This document shows, piece by piece, positions 48,814-61,593 of a DNA stretch of 64,000 nt; positions within the stretch are counted from its first letter, which is position 1; each line of letters starts with the position of its first letter. Origin of the DNA: Pleurostoma richardsiae (lineage: Eukaryota; Ascomycota; Sordariomycetes; Calosphaeriales; Pleurostomataceae); contig JANBVO010000003.1 of the NCBI GenBank assembly GCA_030052745.1, positions 620,001-684,000 on the forward strand, read 5' to 3'. Position numbers and translations under genes: made by a program. A model generated the notes under the pieces. It did no database searches. It was not told where the DNA came from and saw only the letters and a program-made list of their open reading frames with translations.

Positions 48814-49898
48814 CCTGCTGTCTCGGTGCCGCTCCGGCGAGCCTCTGGCTTATGTATCCTGTCAAGGGGAACGGGGGGATTCAAGACATACCGCCCTGGC
48901 TATAGTCGGTGTAGAAGAAGGGAAGAAGAGGCGCGCTGGTCTTTGAAAGAGCTTGAATAAATGTCCCCAAATCGTTCGATTATGGGGTCCGCCAGGAGAT
49001 TCCATTGGTCGGGTATATTGAATTATCGGGGGAAGGCCCCTGAGGACCCTTCATGAAGGGGCTGCTCTACACACTGGACTAGTGGTACGGAGCACTTCCC
49101 GATACAATAATATAACCCGAGCGAAACTCCTACGAGCAGCCTGCATGTACGAGAACCTCAACATTGGAAAAACTTATTATATCAATGCACATTTTCCCTT
49201 TTCATATTCAAGCTAGACCGCTATTATCTAGTGCGATGCGAAGCTTGTGATTTATGTACAATGGCCCAAAAATGCAGTTGGAGAAAGGGGAGGGTAGTAA
49301 GTCACTGTACCACGACAAGTAGGCGACTTCCAGACTGCCACGTCTCTCTCCTCCCCGGGGCCGATACCCTCCCTGTCTTCTCCGTCTCTCTCTCCTACCC
49401 TCTCTTGGAACGCCTTAGCCGCATAAAACAGTTCAAGAAAACACATAAAGACAGGTACGTGGGACAACGATGGTTGGTGTTGGGAATCAGGACGACGTGG
49501 AAGGCGAGTTTGCGAGAGACGATATGCCCGTTCCGAGAAGAGAACGCCCCGGCGGATGGGGTTCTGTGATGGTTGGTAATGGGAGTGATCTTCCGACGCT
49601 CCCCAAATCTAACATGCAAAGTGTGTGTCGTCTCGTACAGCATATATCTTCAACGCGGTCCTGTGACTGAACCCCCAACGCCTGCTTGAAAGCATCTAAA
49701 ACAGACCCTAAACGCAAGAAACAAGCCAGCAGCTGTAGTCCCTCGGGGACCCATGCGCTGTCCGGCCCGTAGATACACCATGTGTAGATCTCGAGGGGAT
49801 GGCGAGGCTGAGAGAGGCGCAGCTCTCCGCTGATAGCCCGAAAAGGATGCTGACGTAGTATGTTTGTACAGGAAGCTTGAAGGTGTCATGAAGCGTGA
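48814..49898. other. Gap between flippase 3' end and aldehyde dehydrogenase promoter
   Basis: Includes the promoter of the aldehyde dehydrogenase gene, with an ATTGG (CCAAT box in reverse) near 49003, and the 3' flank of the flippase gene. The short open frames are not supported. Confidence 0.45.
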
Positions 49899-52800
49899 TC
49901 AGTCGTGCCTGCTCTTGGCCGAGATCATAGACAGTCCTCTTAACCGTCCTTTGCTGAACCGGCCACCACTAAAGCGGTGGGAGCCAGACTGGGATGACTC
50001 GACTCGGCTTAGCCGAGCTGCCGTCGTGAACTCATTGCCCTCGAAGCTGGGACGGACCCGATCCATCGACATCCTCATACGGTCGTACGATGGCCGAGCT
50101 CGGTCCATTGATGGTCGCGTGACTGTGCCGTCCGTTGAGCTGCGATGGTTGGTGTAATTCGTCCCGTCACTACCGGTCTGAGTGCGTGTATGCTGCGTCA
50201 CAACCGATGGCGGATAGATTGGTCGACGGTCCTCGTCGACGCTAGCGTACTGCGCGTGCTTGCCCTTCCTCGAAGAGTTTGAAGAGCCCGAAGACGTCCC
50301 CTTCAGACCCTCTTCTCCAGTCTCCGACTTCCTGGTACCCCCGAACAGGCCGAGAGTCACTTGCTCCCGGATGATATCTACATCATATGGGAAGTACACC
50401 TTCTGCACCGCCTTGATCGCAAAGCGCGGGAAGATGCAGGCGACGGGAGTAACAAAGAAGACAGCCCAGAACGAGGCTTCTGCGTACACCTGCGGGGCGG
50501 TCTGGTAAAAGGTGCCCGCGTAGGTGGTCGAGGTGTAAACACCCGTCCAGAAGAACACGATGAGATCGCTGAGCGCAACAACAAGGAGCATCACCCAGTC
50601 CCACCGATAGGTATTGATGAGGATGTAAAGGTTGATAGTCACGACGGCAGGATGGGTAATGTAGGCTCCAAGCCGCAGTCGGTCGGTAACGTCAAGACCA
50701 TTCATCGTGACAAACGTATTTCCGACCACGGCGAGATACGGGAAGTAGAATGAGATGATCGACTGATAGATACCATCCACCATGTAGAGCCTACAGATAG
50801 CAGTTAGCAGGTAGGCTTCACTCGAATCGAAAACAGGGCAAGACCTACCAGAACTTCGTTTGAGTCCACTCCAGCCGCTCGATACCGCGGCGATAGAGCT
50901 GGGGCACCTGCAACGAGACGGTGTCGGAGACATCCTGATCTAGGACGCCCATGAGGATTACGGGGACTGAAGTGAAGGCTAAGTTGAACATGATGATGTA
51001 GGTGTACTCGAAAATGTAGGTGATGTCGAAGTTGCAATAAATCTGGTACCAGAAGATGGAGAAGGTCCAGATCATGTTCTTGTAGAAGAAGTTGCTGATT
51101 GTCTCCGCCAGTCGCCTGTACGACCATCTGCCGTGGACGAGCACGAGCCTCTGGAGAAAGCGGAACTGGCCGATCGCATAGTCTGAAGACATCACTGCTT
51201 GACGACCTTCTTCTCCAGCAATGCCAACGCCAACATCGGCCTCCTGGATCATAGCAACGTCGTTCGCACCGTCACCGATAGATAGGGTCATGACATCAAG
51301 GCCGTTCTTGACCATGGCAACGATCTCGGCCTTCTGGGCAGGGCTGACACGGCAGCAGAGCACGGATGCGCATTGCTTGCATAGAAGCAGGAATTTCTGC
51401 TTCAAGGCGTCATGCAAGACCCAGCGAAGGGTGAAGCCGTCGATGACGATAGCGTGAGTCCGCTCCGGCGGCTCATGCTCCTTTCTGGCCTTTGCCAGAT
51501 CGTCATCACTACCAGTAATACCAAAGTTCTGCAGGCGGTCATCTAACTCGATCTCGATCTGCTTCAGGTATATCTCCTCGGTGGATTCGCCACTTTCGTC
51601 CTCGTCGACTTGTAGCCGAATGAGCTCCATATCATTACTCAAGAGATTGCATGAGAAGCCGATATTGATAGCCGTCTCGACCTTGTCACCGGTGAGGACC
51701 CAGAGCTTGATACCAGCCTCGCCCAATAGCTCGATAGTATCAGGAACACCATCCTGCAGGCGATCCTCGATAGCAGTTCCACCGAGCAGCTCAAGATCTT
51801 GCTCGATGACGTCGGCAACAGCCTCAAGTTTCTCCTCTCTTTCTGTGAGAGCAGTGGCAGCGATATCGTGCTCCTTTCTCCATGTATAGTACTCGGTCTC
51901 CGAAAGCTCTCGCTTGGCGATGCAGAGGGTGCGCAAGCCCTCTCGAGCAAACATCTCGAGATGCTCAGCAGTCACTCTTCTCAGCTCCTGCTGCTCACCT
52001 CGCTTTAGTCGCGAGTAAATCACGCTGTCTGCTCCCTTGCAGTAAAGGATGATCTTGCCATCAGGCATCTTGATGATAGCGCTCATGCGTTTCCTGGTCG
52101 AGTTGAACTCGATGATGTTGAGAATCGGGTAGTGGCGTTCCTGCCCCATGACATTCAGGTTGATGCCATCACCGCTTGATCCAAGGACTGTAAAACCCAT
52201 GTCCCGCGCTGTGGCGACAAGCGCAGCCTCGTCGGGCGACTGGGCTTTGAAGACGAGCTTGGGGGGGTCGCCAGGCTCCTTGTCTGCAATCACAGTATGG
52301 CACAGGGCAAGAGCGAGCATGAACTGCTCATTAGCCCGCTGCTGTTCTTGGCCATTCTTTCCCGCCAGGTCCTCGACGAAGTCAGGGGCAATGAAAGTGA
52401 GATCATCGTCATGCAGATAAGGATTGTCGTTGATCTCGCGAAGCCCCTTCAGAGTGCGAACCTTTGCTTCTGCGATCTCGGCCCTGATTCTCTCGGACTC
52501 CTTCTCGACGTCGATTCCCATCCGTTTCTGCATGCCGGCCTGAGCTTCAGTGTAAGCTTCACCGTACGGCTGGCCATTGATAGTAGCCTTCTTGAACTCC
52601 ATGACGTTTTGAGTCAGAGTTCCGGTCTTGTCGGAGAAGATGTATTCGACCTGGCCAACGTCGTCCGAGATATTCCACGATTTGGGGATGCACGGCTGGT
52701 CGAGCTTTTCGTAATACATCCCCACGTCACTATAGATGAAGATTGCCTGCAGTGTCCGAACGATTTCCAGCGAGATGTAGAGCGAGATGGGCACCAAGTT

Positions 52801-54581
52801 CTGAAAAACGATAACAGCGGCCCAGAAGTTCACAAATCCGGTCAGGGCTGGAGTGCCAGCTACCGACCCGAAGTCAAAGTAGGTTAAGGAGGCGTCTGAC
52901 CGGGCCCAGGCCGCACCATTGACAAATGCTGCAATGAGACACATGATGATCAAGACGCCAAAGTTGCAGATGACATTGAAGTTGAGCTCCCGTGCGATCC
53001 GGGCCCGCTTACTAGGAGCGATGCCGGCGTTCTGCATGATCTTCGTGTCGTGGCCGGTGAAAATCACAACGCCAAGAACCCATTCAGTGTTCCGGAGGTT
53101 GCAACCACGGAGGAGCACGTTGTCAATGGTGATGGGCTCGGACATCTCGCGATGCGGGACAGAAGGATCATTGGATATCTTCTGCTCCCACTTGATTGCG
53201 CCATTGTACTTGTACAGGTTCGGCTGAGGAGGTTCGCTGTCGATGATGAATTTCGCCCTCTCGCAGTCCCTGGCATGCTTCATGCCGCGACCACAGCGCA
53301 AAGCGGAGCGGACCTTGAGGTTAGTTTCTCCGTCCAGGTTCTTCGTCTCGACGTAACACGCTCCATCGGGATCGGATGTCGAAAGGATAATGACGTCGGC
53401 AGGGAGTTCATCGTCCTTGTAGATACGCACAAAGTCGCCGACGACAAGGTTCTTCCACGCATCCCTGTGGAACCGGGCTTGGCCCTCCACGGGAATATCA
53501 TGGTCGACCAAATCGCCCTTTATGTTCTGGTAGGCACCTTCATCTCCTCGGAAGGAAAAGCCCGATGTCGGCCGACTCTTGTCCTGCTGAACCTCGAGCG
53601 TGTCCTTGCGAGGTAAGGGAGAGGGCATGGGGCTCATCTGAATGTCTTCTCTCGGAGACATGGCTTCTCGGGCAGACACAAACGAGTTCCGTGTGTCAGG
53701 AGATACAACGGATTCGCGACGAGTGTATGTCGTTTCTAGGGACGCTCGGGGATCATCCTCGGATTCCCCTCCTTGTCGGCCCTCTGGGGCTCTCTTCCAC
53801 ATCCTCTCAATAAAGTGCCATATCGTGCCGAAGAATCTTGAAGTGGCTTTCTTGAATCTCCTCCACACCGAAACATTATCATCTTCCACATTCGGATTGG
53901 TCCAGCCAAGCAGGCGATGCACAGGTGCATTGTTAAGTTCGTTGTCAAGGATCGTCCTGCGGTAGTCTTCAATCGCGTCCTTTATGGCCGTGATAGCAAT
54001 AATGCAGATCAAAGGGACCGCGTTCAGACCGGGATTCGCGCCACCGAAAATTGGGAAAATCTGCAATGTTAGTGTGGACACAGACGAAGAGGACAAGACA
54101 CGAGAAACATGAGCAATGGCGGGCTTACGACAAGAATGACAGTGAACAAGAAAAAAATGTTGGCGATGTTGTGGAATTGGAAGAACAAGTTCTTCGGTAT
54201 GAAGGACAGCGGCGTATACTTGGCGGTTCGGATCTTGTTGCGCGGAAACTGTTGCAAGGGCGAGCCGCTGTCGTCGAGCAGATCGCGAGGCAAGGGGATG
54301 TTGAAGTAGAGCTTCCGGGGACCGGACTCGGATTCGTCGGACACGCTGCTCGAATCGTCCTGTTCGGCAGCGTGCTGCTGCTCTTGTAATGACGCGGAGC
54401 CAGCAGACGTCCGCTTCTTCTCGTTGGCCGTAGCCTTGTTGTTGGCGCGGCCGATGAGAGAGAGGCGCTTGAGGCTGCTGCTCTTGACAGTCATCTTCCT
54501 AGTCGCCCATCTTGACCTTTTGATTGCCTTTTGGTTGGCGTTTCCAGCAGCACCTCCTTCGCCATCGTGCTTGGGCGCCAT
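49899..54581 (-). CDS. DNF1: P4-type phospholipid flippase, Dnf1/Dnf2 group
   Basis: Exons 54581-54129, 54060-50849 and 50790-49899; 1518 residues, usual for fungal Dnf1-type enzymes. Hallmarks: NIPLPRDL and FIPKNLFFQFHNIANIFFL before the first membrane pair, DGETNLK in the actuator, DKTGTLTQN (phosphorylated Asp near residue 627), KGADSVIYSRL and LWVLTGDKVETAINI in the nucleotide/P domains, IGDGANDVAMIQEADVGVGI, and a ten-helix layout. P4-ATPases move phospholipids from the outer to the cytosolic leaflet; the Dnf group works at the plasma membrane and endosomes with a Cdc50/Lem3 subunit and is needed for polar growth. The C-terminal 230 residues and an insert near residues 200-300 are disordered and Ser/Arg-rich, possible targets of Fpk1-type kinases. 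Introns of 68 and 58 nt are in phase. Confidence 0.95.
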
Positions 54582-55100
54582 CGCGAGGGGATTGCGGGCT
54601 GGGCCCGATCAACCCAAAGTGTCTGCCAGGCTGGCCTCAGTCGGCCCTGGTTGATATGCCAGCTGCTTCCCTCCGATTGTCGCCTCCAGGGTGAAAGCCT
54701 GTGTGGGATGCCCGGCAGTCAATGGGATCCTCGGGGTGTCGGGGTTGGAGCGAAACAGCACGGATGCCGTCGAGGAGGCACCAAAGAGTGTCGTCGCAGA
54801 GAGGAAAGTCGTCGATGGGCGAGACGACGTGACCGAGGGGCCGAGATCTGGAGTTGTTTGGCGTTCACCCCCTCTGCGATATTTTTTTTGTTGTTGACGG
54901 GCAGCACGGAGCGGCGGGAGGAGGACGATGGATTGGGCAGGTTTGATTGTGGTAGCGGGCCTTCCTCCTCCACTTGGACGCTGGTCTCTGTGCCGGATGG
55001 GCCGGGTTTACGAAGTGCTGACTAGCGGGATTCTGAGGGAAAAGGTACTTTGGCGAACGGCAAAAGCCAAGGATTCGCGAGCCAGGGCGGGCGAAATGGG

Positions 55101-55130
55101 AGCGACGGGGGGTGACGGGGGGTGACGGGG
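55101..55130. repeat. GGTGACGGGG tandem repeat, three units
   Basis: Two perfect ten-base units preceded by a variant unit, about 520 bp before the flippase start. Confidence 0.8.
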
Positions 55131-57289
55131 GTTGGCAGGAGACGAGGGAGGCGCGGGCGGGCCGTCTCATTGGTAATCAACCACCAATAATCTCACAGTG
55201 ACCTTGACCCGCACCGCTGCGGCCCTATATCGCCATGTACTCCCGATACAGATTGCGTGCAGGCGGGAGGTACCTCCAAGTCACCCACTGCTGACTCTGT
55301 CCTTCCATGGAAGTTCCGCACACTGGAGCATGGAGCTCGTACGGATGATACGGGGCATGTCGGCGAAGGTCGGCCTCAGCTTACCTGCTTAGCTAGTAGG
55401 CACCTAAAGATCTTTTACTCGGTGGATGAATGCTCGATCGTGTCCCGTTTGGGGACATTGCGAGTGACGACACCGTCTTTGGCTGTGTCTACGCAGTCCA
55501 CAATGATAACCGGCCTTTAATTTAACGACTCAGGGTCTACGCGGTGCAAGTGTGCGGAGCAAGGTACGAGTGCGTGAACTTTTTGGGCCCGCCGCGTACC
55601 CCCTAGAGAGCAGATCAATTTTCTCCCCCAAATACCGGTCGCTTAGTGAGGGTTCATAATGACACGGTGATACAAGGGAGTACACATGCACGGAATAGGC
55701 GTTGAAGAAAGCTCCAGTCCTTTCGGCCTGTGCTTCTATTTCTATCCCCCGTCGAAGAGTAACAACATCGCAATATCCAGGGCAAAATTCGGAAATAAGA
55801 GGCAACCCCTCCTCGCCCCCCAGCCCTCCGCCGTCGCCGGGCCATGTCCGGCCTCGGATAGGAGTCGGGTAGTGACTTTAGACGCGAGCCCACCCCGTTG
55901 CATTCTCCACGTCGGGCTACCCGCGTCGTGTAGCTCGTCTCCCTTCGGTCTTTTCTTCGGACCCGGCAGCCGAGCGGTGGAATCCAAGGGCGGGCACCCA
56001 GAGATGGCAACGTGTCTTCTCGTGGCAGCGTGAGACATCATACCTTGCTAAGATGTGTTCGATAACCGATAGGTTCAAGACCCGTTATGCTAATGTATCA
56101 CAATCCTCTTGTCCCAGCCTCGTCAGATTTTGTGGCTTACAGGATTTTCCTCTGTCCTTAACAACGACTTTGCTGTTCCTGGAACGGAGCGGACGATGCA
56201 GTAACTCCGCACAGGGTTCTCCTTTTACCGTGACATTGATATCTGCCCAGAATCAGGTGCAACAAGAACCCCTGTGGTCAACTAGTGCTTGGGCATTCAT
56301 TTCGCGAGCGCTTGCGCTCGCAATCAGCCTCAGCGCACCACGGAGACGAAGGCTTCGCCGGGCCCGGCGGGTTCCCTATTCGCTGCGCCCGGAGATGTCG
56401 CTTACTCCGGCCGAGCCACCAGTCCAGCCTGAGTCTGCATCAGAACTTGGCAATCGGATATCTCACTCAGCTGGGCGGCCGAGCAATGTGCTCAGCCGCA
56501 ATGACGGCTCCTCCCAACTCCTCTAACAGCTTCTCCCCTCTTCTGAGGGGTTGGAGAGAGTTCGACCAGTTGTGAAACTTATGCGACCTCTTTCCCGCCC
56601 AAAACTTCTCTCCCTGGCGGTCCCATCTGCCGCTTCCTGGTTTTCCCGTCCCGCCCCGTGTTCCAGCCTGGCGGCGCAGCGGTCTGAGAGCATCTGTGTG
56701 GTCAATCACTTAAGCCAAGCGTTCGTCCTAGCATCTTGAAGATCATATGTCTATGTCATAATCGTGTAGAAACGAGTCATTAGTCGAATGTATCTGGTCC
56801 AGCAGATATCTCGAGCTCCTCGCTGTGTCCGTCTAGGACCGCATGGAGTTAGGGAATAGGCGGGGAGGCGCCTGTAATGGACCAGCCCTTTGAGTGGCAT
56901 CCTTGCCTGAGACCCTGAAAGCCCGCTAAAAAGTCAGAGAACGCCGCAAGACCCTCAGCTACGAGTCGGGAGCGCTAGGACCCTTGGAGGGGCCTTCTGT
57001 AGGTGAAACTCCTGCAGGTCTTTGAGGCACACCTCCGGCCCCTGTTTGGTCTCTGCTCTGCGCGGAGCTTTTGTAAGAGCTTTGATCCCCTCGGTCAAGT
57101 CTTCGAAGTGCCTCCGAAGATCCGAAGATCTCTTGGCGGCCTGAAGGCCACAGCATTGCATCGGCGTGTTGAGAAACGAATGCTTAGAAGGGCAAGTGCA
57201 GAATGTCTAATTTCATCGCGGAACGTTATGTGATTAAACGGTATGCACATACCATATTATGCATTATGCTTATATCCAGGATAGTCTTA

Positions 57290-57295
57290 ACGCGT
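57290..57295. promoter_or_regulatory. ACGCGT (MCB-like box) upstream of the CANIN-type gene
   Basis: Lies within the palindrome AACGCGTT, 186 bp before the ATG at 57476. The spacing is close to that of the box before SMC5 (203 bp). Confidence 0.4.
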
Positions 57296-57475
57296 TCAGG
57301 CGCGCCTCGCCACCATCCCCGGCTGCGTGCCTACTTTATGCGAGGCTACATGTGCCCGCCAGCATAATTACGTACCTGACATCATGGCTCATGTTCGAGA
57401 GACACTCATATGATTAGTCCATAGTGCTGTCTCCGTGTTGCCAATACGGCATGTACCCATAATCTATGTCGCGAT

Positions 57476-59413
57476 ATGAGCCGCAAGAACGGGAACATCC
57501 TGAGCTTCTTCAAGCCAGTCTCCAGCCAGCCGGCTTCTCAGGCATCCCAGGCATCCAACTCACAGAGATCGGCGCCCCCGGCACCCTCGTCCCCGGCTGT
57601 ACCGCCACTCCCGTCATCTCCGTATCTCCCGTCGTCCCCCGTCCCCGAGCCCGTCACCCGGCCGCGGCCGCTGCATATCAGCCGGGATGCCGTTATCAAG
57701 GGCTCCGATGACGAGGGCGACGATGACTCGGATGACTCGCTGCCCGACTTGTTCGCAGTCGCGCGGAAGGTATCGCCCGCGCCCCCGGCTAGGAAGGATG
57801 GGGGCAACCCCTGCGTGACCCCCAGGGCCAAGAGGACAGCGCTGGAGTTCCACTCGTCGCCGCTGGCCATCATGCCCAAGCACAAGTTCGACATGCAGTC
57901 ACTCCTGAGCCACGCCAAGAGGGACAACGCCACCGAGGCCAGTGCGCAGCGGCTGACCGACCTCGCTAACGGCGATGCAGCGAACGCCGATGGTGAGGTG
58001 GACAACGAGGATGTCGCTGCAGCTGCGCTGAGAGAGCACGTCACGGATGATGATGACAGCGGTGGCGATGACGTGGCGCACTACAAGTTCAAGCTCGCTC
58101 GGGCGCTCGAGAGGAGCGAGACCGGCCGGGCGCGCAAGCGCTGGCATTTCTTCCAGCAAGGCGTGGTCGAGGAGTCTGTGCTCGCGCGGACGCCTCATCC
58201 GTTCCCCAAGGAGGCCGCGAAGGGAACCTGGTCCTTTCTGCGCGATGCGAGGGAGAGACAGGCCAACTTTCTGTCTAGGCTCCCGTACACGGTGCAGTAC
58301 AGGAAGGGGGACTTGCCCGACGAGATATACACCTGGATTCTGGACGAGATATGCTTTGAAAAGTCAGACATGCTACGGAGAGAATACGTTGACCTCCTCA
58401 GTGTGTGTCCCGACCAGACTCAGCGCCTGCTCAGTCCACATGAAGTGGTCAAGCTGTTCTCAAATCTAGGTCCCAGCAAGGAGTTTGGCGATTTCTCAAC
58501 ACCTCTTACTTGCACGACAGAACCGAGCAGCTCTCGTCCGACTCATCTCTTGCCGAATCTGAAAGCCGTCCTCACGCTTTTGGCGAAGATTTCCAGTGGT
58601 CTAGAGGTGGAGTCTATGACCACCGCAGTGAAGGCTCTTCTACGTCTCGGAATCGACCAGGTCGTGATTGAGAACATTGAGCTGCTGTCTGAGTATCAAG
58701 CTGCACTCCGGGCGTTGGCTGATGCTGTTCCGCCAGGGGCGTGGGACAATTTCGTGAGTGTCACCTCTCCGATGCGCTTTCTCCCTCCGTTAGACAAGTC
58801 TAACCAGTCTACTTAGTGCGAGGAGGTGACCATATGCCTATACCACAGCGTTTGGGAGGCAAGTCTGCGATGGCAGCCCCTATCTTGCATGGGCGTCAGC
58901 ACGCCTCGCAGCCACGAGCTACGGCGGAGGATGGCGGCAGCATTCTTCTTCGACGAGCCGCCGCGTGCCAGCGAGCCGCCACAGGATAGCGTCAGTGTAC
59001 GCGCAGTAGCCGATAGGCTCGAGGCCGGCGACTTCACCATCGGCGTGGACACAGAGTACCTCGAGCTGAACGCGCTGATGCGTCTCCTTGATGTAGCGGT
59101 CGACGATGGGTCACGCGGGTCCTTCAACTCGCCCCATGCCCGGATTCAGTTTGACGCCGACATCGACAAGCTGCGCCAGAAGCTCAAGGTTCTGCTGAGC
59201 AAGATCGACGCCAACCGAGGGATGCACGTGTCGCGGATCGACGCGAAGACCACCATCGAGTGGGTGCTAGACAGGCTGACGCATGCAGTACGATCAAAGC
59301 CGCCGCCCAAGGTTAGCATCCTAGATATACCTCAGGAGAAGGAGGATCCATTCCTGCCGAAGCAGCAGGCCTACATGAAGAAGTTCTTCTTGCCGAAGAA
59401 GGAAGAGTCATAG
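57476..59413 (+). CDS. Probable CANIN-domain protein (Nse6/SLF2-like), Smc5/6 partner
   Basis: Exons 57476-58753 and 58817-59413; 624 residues; the 63-nt intron (GTGAGT...CTTAG) joins in phase. I assign it to the CANIN family (Coiled-coil SMC6 And NSE5 INteracting; Nse6 and human SLF2) from the helical middle part, about residues 195-430, with segments such as DEIYTWILDEICFEKSDMLR; this is recall, not a search. Family members load or regulate the Smc5/6 complex at damaged or viral DNA. Residues 1-14 hold a PCNA-binding-like motif ILSFFKP. Then come a Ser/Pro-rich linker and an acidic Asp/Ser run (about 78-95) followed by LPDLF. The C-terminus ends in a Lys-rich FFLPKKEES. If not CANIN, it is a nuclear protein of unknown role. 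It converges with the V-ATPase gene. Confidence 0.7.
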
Positions 59414-59673
59414 TAAGATCTCTCGAAGCTGCCTGCCTACTGCAGGCCCGGCATATCTTGACGTGCGGGGGGGATATCAGTAGTCTCACAATGTACTTGC
59501 TAGTGTCTAGTTTGCCGTCACAGCTGCTATGCACAGCATGCGATGGCTTGGTGGAGGAAATGTCAAGATTATCCCAGTGTATCACTAGTATACAGTCTGC
59601 CGCCATGGCTGCTGTGCCCGGTGTATGATGCGCCCTTTGCAATATCAAATATCAAGCTCGCGACAGGCCACAA

Positions 59674-60542
59674 TCAGTCGTAGAACTTCCGATGGGGGTT
59701 CTTTCCGAACAATGCCGCTCTAACGGCGGGCAGAGCAGCGTCCTTGAGAAGCTCCAAGCGGGCATCCAAAGTATTGTTGATATCGATCTTGCCCCCTCCA
59801 CCAACAACCACCACACCGCCACGGCTACAGACAGCTCGTTAGCCATTATCACAGAGACATCGACCATAGCGACAGGGGACAGCCCGGTAGATAAAACTCA
59901 CCTCTCCGCAGGCAGCGGCTTGCTTTCGTCGATCGTCGCCGTAACGTCAACACCCACCTTCTCCTTATACTCCTTGGCCGCCTCCTCGATCGCCTTCTTC
60001 ACCAGGTCGTAGTCGGCCTCGCGCGCGAGGACCTGCAGCTCGGGCTCGCTCATGGCGTAGAAGCCCTCGAGCAGCAAGCCCTTCAGCGCGGCGGCGTACT
60101 TCTTCTTGTCCTTAGCGGCGGCGTCGAGCCGCTTGGCGGCCTCCTCGAAGATGCTGTCGAGCAGCTCCTGGCGGGCGGCGAGCACGCGCAGCCGCGTCTT
60201 GTTGGCGACGGTGGAGCGGGTGATCTGCTGGGACATGGTGGCCTGCTTGAACTTCTTGGCGTAGGCGGAGTCGATGGCGTCGGTCTCCTGGCGGACCAGC
60301 TTGGACTTCTCGATCGCGAACTCCTCGTCGGCCTTGATCTCGATCTCGCGCGCCTTCTCGAGGGCCTCCTGCTTGATGAAGGCCGTCATCTTGCGGAGCT
60401 CCTGCCCGACCTATTTCGTTGGCACCACAGGCGCCAGTTAGCAAGCCGCTCCATCATGGGCCTTCGAGGGGCACCGTGGGACTTGGGTGATGCTATCGCT
60501 TTCGCTTACTTGATCGTCGGACAAGGCGTGGACTTGTGACAT
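59674..60542 (-). CDS. VMA4: V-type ATPase subunit E
   Basis: Exons 60542-60510 (11 codons), 60410-59902 and 59824-59674; 230 residues, the normal length. The start [11 protein letters not shown] is joined to [16 protein letters not shown]..., the typical beginning of fungal subunit E. A long Lys/Glu-rich helix (about residues 20-110) forms the peripheral stator stalk with subunit G. The C-terminal globular part has [16 protein letters not shown] and ends [13 protein letters not shown], as in the family. It is part of the V1 sector of the proton pump that acidifies the vacuole and endosomes. Introns of 99 and 77 nt have donors GTAAGC and GTGAGT. The 33-nt first coding exon is easily missed. 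No neighbour belongs to the pump. Confidence 0.95.
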
Positions 60543-61593
60543 CTTGGGCGGATCTGGGGAGGAGTGACAATATGAGGGTTTATTCCACGGCAGGCAGACG
60601 AGGGCGAGTCCTCGTGAGCAATGAGAGAAATAGGGTCGAGTACAGCGCGAGTCCGGGTGATATTCTCCGAATTGGCAGCGAAGGTGACGGTTTCAGGGGT
60701 TGCTGTGTCGTTGGATACCACTGTATTTGGTTCGTTTACATCTGACGACAGCCTCCGCCTGGCTCTCTATACTAGCAGTAAGGCATCCAGCAAGATCCAA
60801 GATGATGGAGCTTGGAGTCGATGCTAATAATGTCACTAGCCGTTACCTAACTGCTCCTGCTTCAGCTCTTCAGCCACACCAAGGCTGCCCCGTGCCCCAC
60901 CCAAGCTCCCTCTGTGTGGCTTCGCCAATGACGCGCACAGCTCGGGCGACGCTCTCCGCCGGACAGTCCAGCGGCGTCATCCCCTACACCGCCACATTTC
61001 CTCGTGAGACGGCTGCTTAAGCGTATGCAGGGGACAGCTGGACACTCATCACCGTCGGGTCACTAATGCGATCCCTTGGCTGACCTGGTGGTGTTTCGGC
61101 TTCCACATTCCATGTATCAGCGCGACGACACCGCATCTTAAGATTGAACTCAACCTTGGACCACGGCCCTGCTCCTGCCTTACTCCTTCTGGCTGCCAGC
61201 TATATCCTCTTGGACAACCGATCATCGATCTCTGCGATCTGAGCCCGAATTCGAACCTGCTGCACGCAACTCTGCGGCACAGCGACGTGGGACGGGTGTA
61301 CCGCGTGACGGCCCTTTCGCAAGTCCCGAACCGAGGCCGGCGTCATTGATTGAGACAAACACACGATCTAGAGCCCCAACTACCGACCCGCCCTTCCTAT
61401 CTGGCACCATTATCGTTACTCGACCATCCCTTTGCCTTCGCGAAACAGTCTATCTAGCGACTCAGGCATCTTCTGAGCTGTCCGACTGAATTCGCAACTC
61501 CTCGATGTGATATTCGGATTCCCATCCTCGTCGTCTCCCGTCTGCAGCATCGCAAATGACCTGCAGGCCAACGAGAGGGGCCCAACCAGCGCA
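60543..61593. promoter_or_regulatory. Divergent promoter region V-ATPase E - NIPA-like gene
   Basis: 1.05 kb between divergent starts. No further gene. The open frame runs upstream of 61594 without an in-frame ATG, so the leader of the NIPA-like gene lies here. Confidence 0.45.

Larger units (their letters stand above)
54582..57475. promoter_or_regulatory. Divergent promoter region flippase - CANIN-type gene
   Basis: 2.9 kb between divergent starts. On the flippase side there are two CCAAT motifs near 55168-55190 and a GGTGACGGGG tandem repeat (55101-55130). On the CANIN side there is an ACGCGT at 57290. Short open frames between (for example 56053-56526) have no recognised domain. Confidence 0.45.

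Noticed and set aside
56053-56110. GGTTCAAGACC near 56072 checked as a tRNA B box.
   Set aside because: No matching A box, acceptor stem or cloverleaf can be drawn around it.
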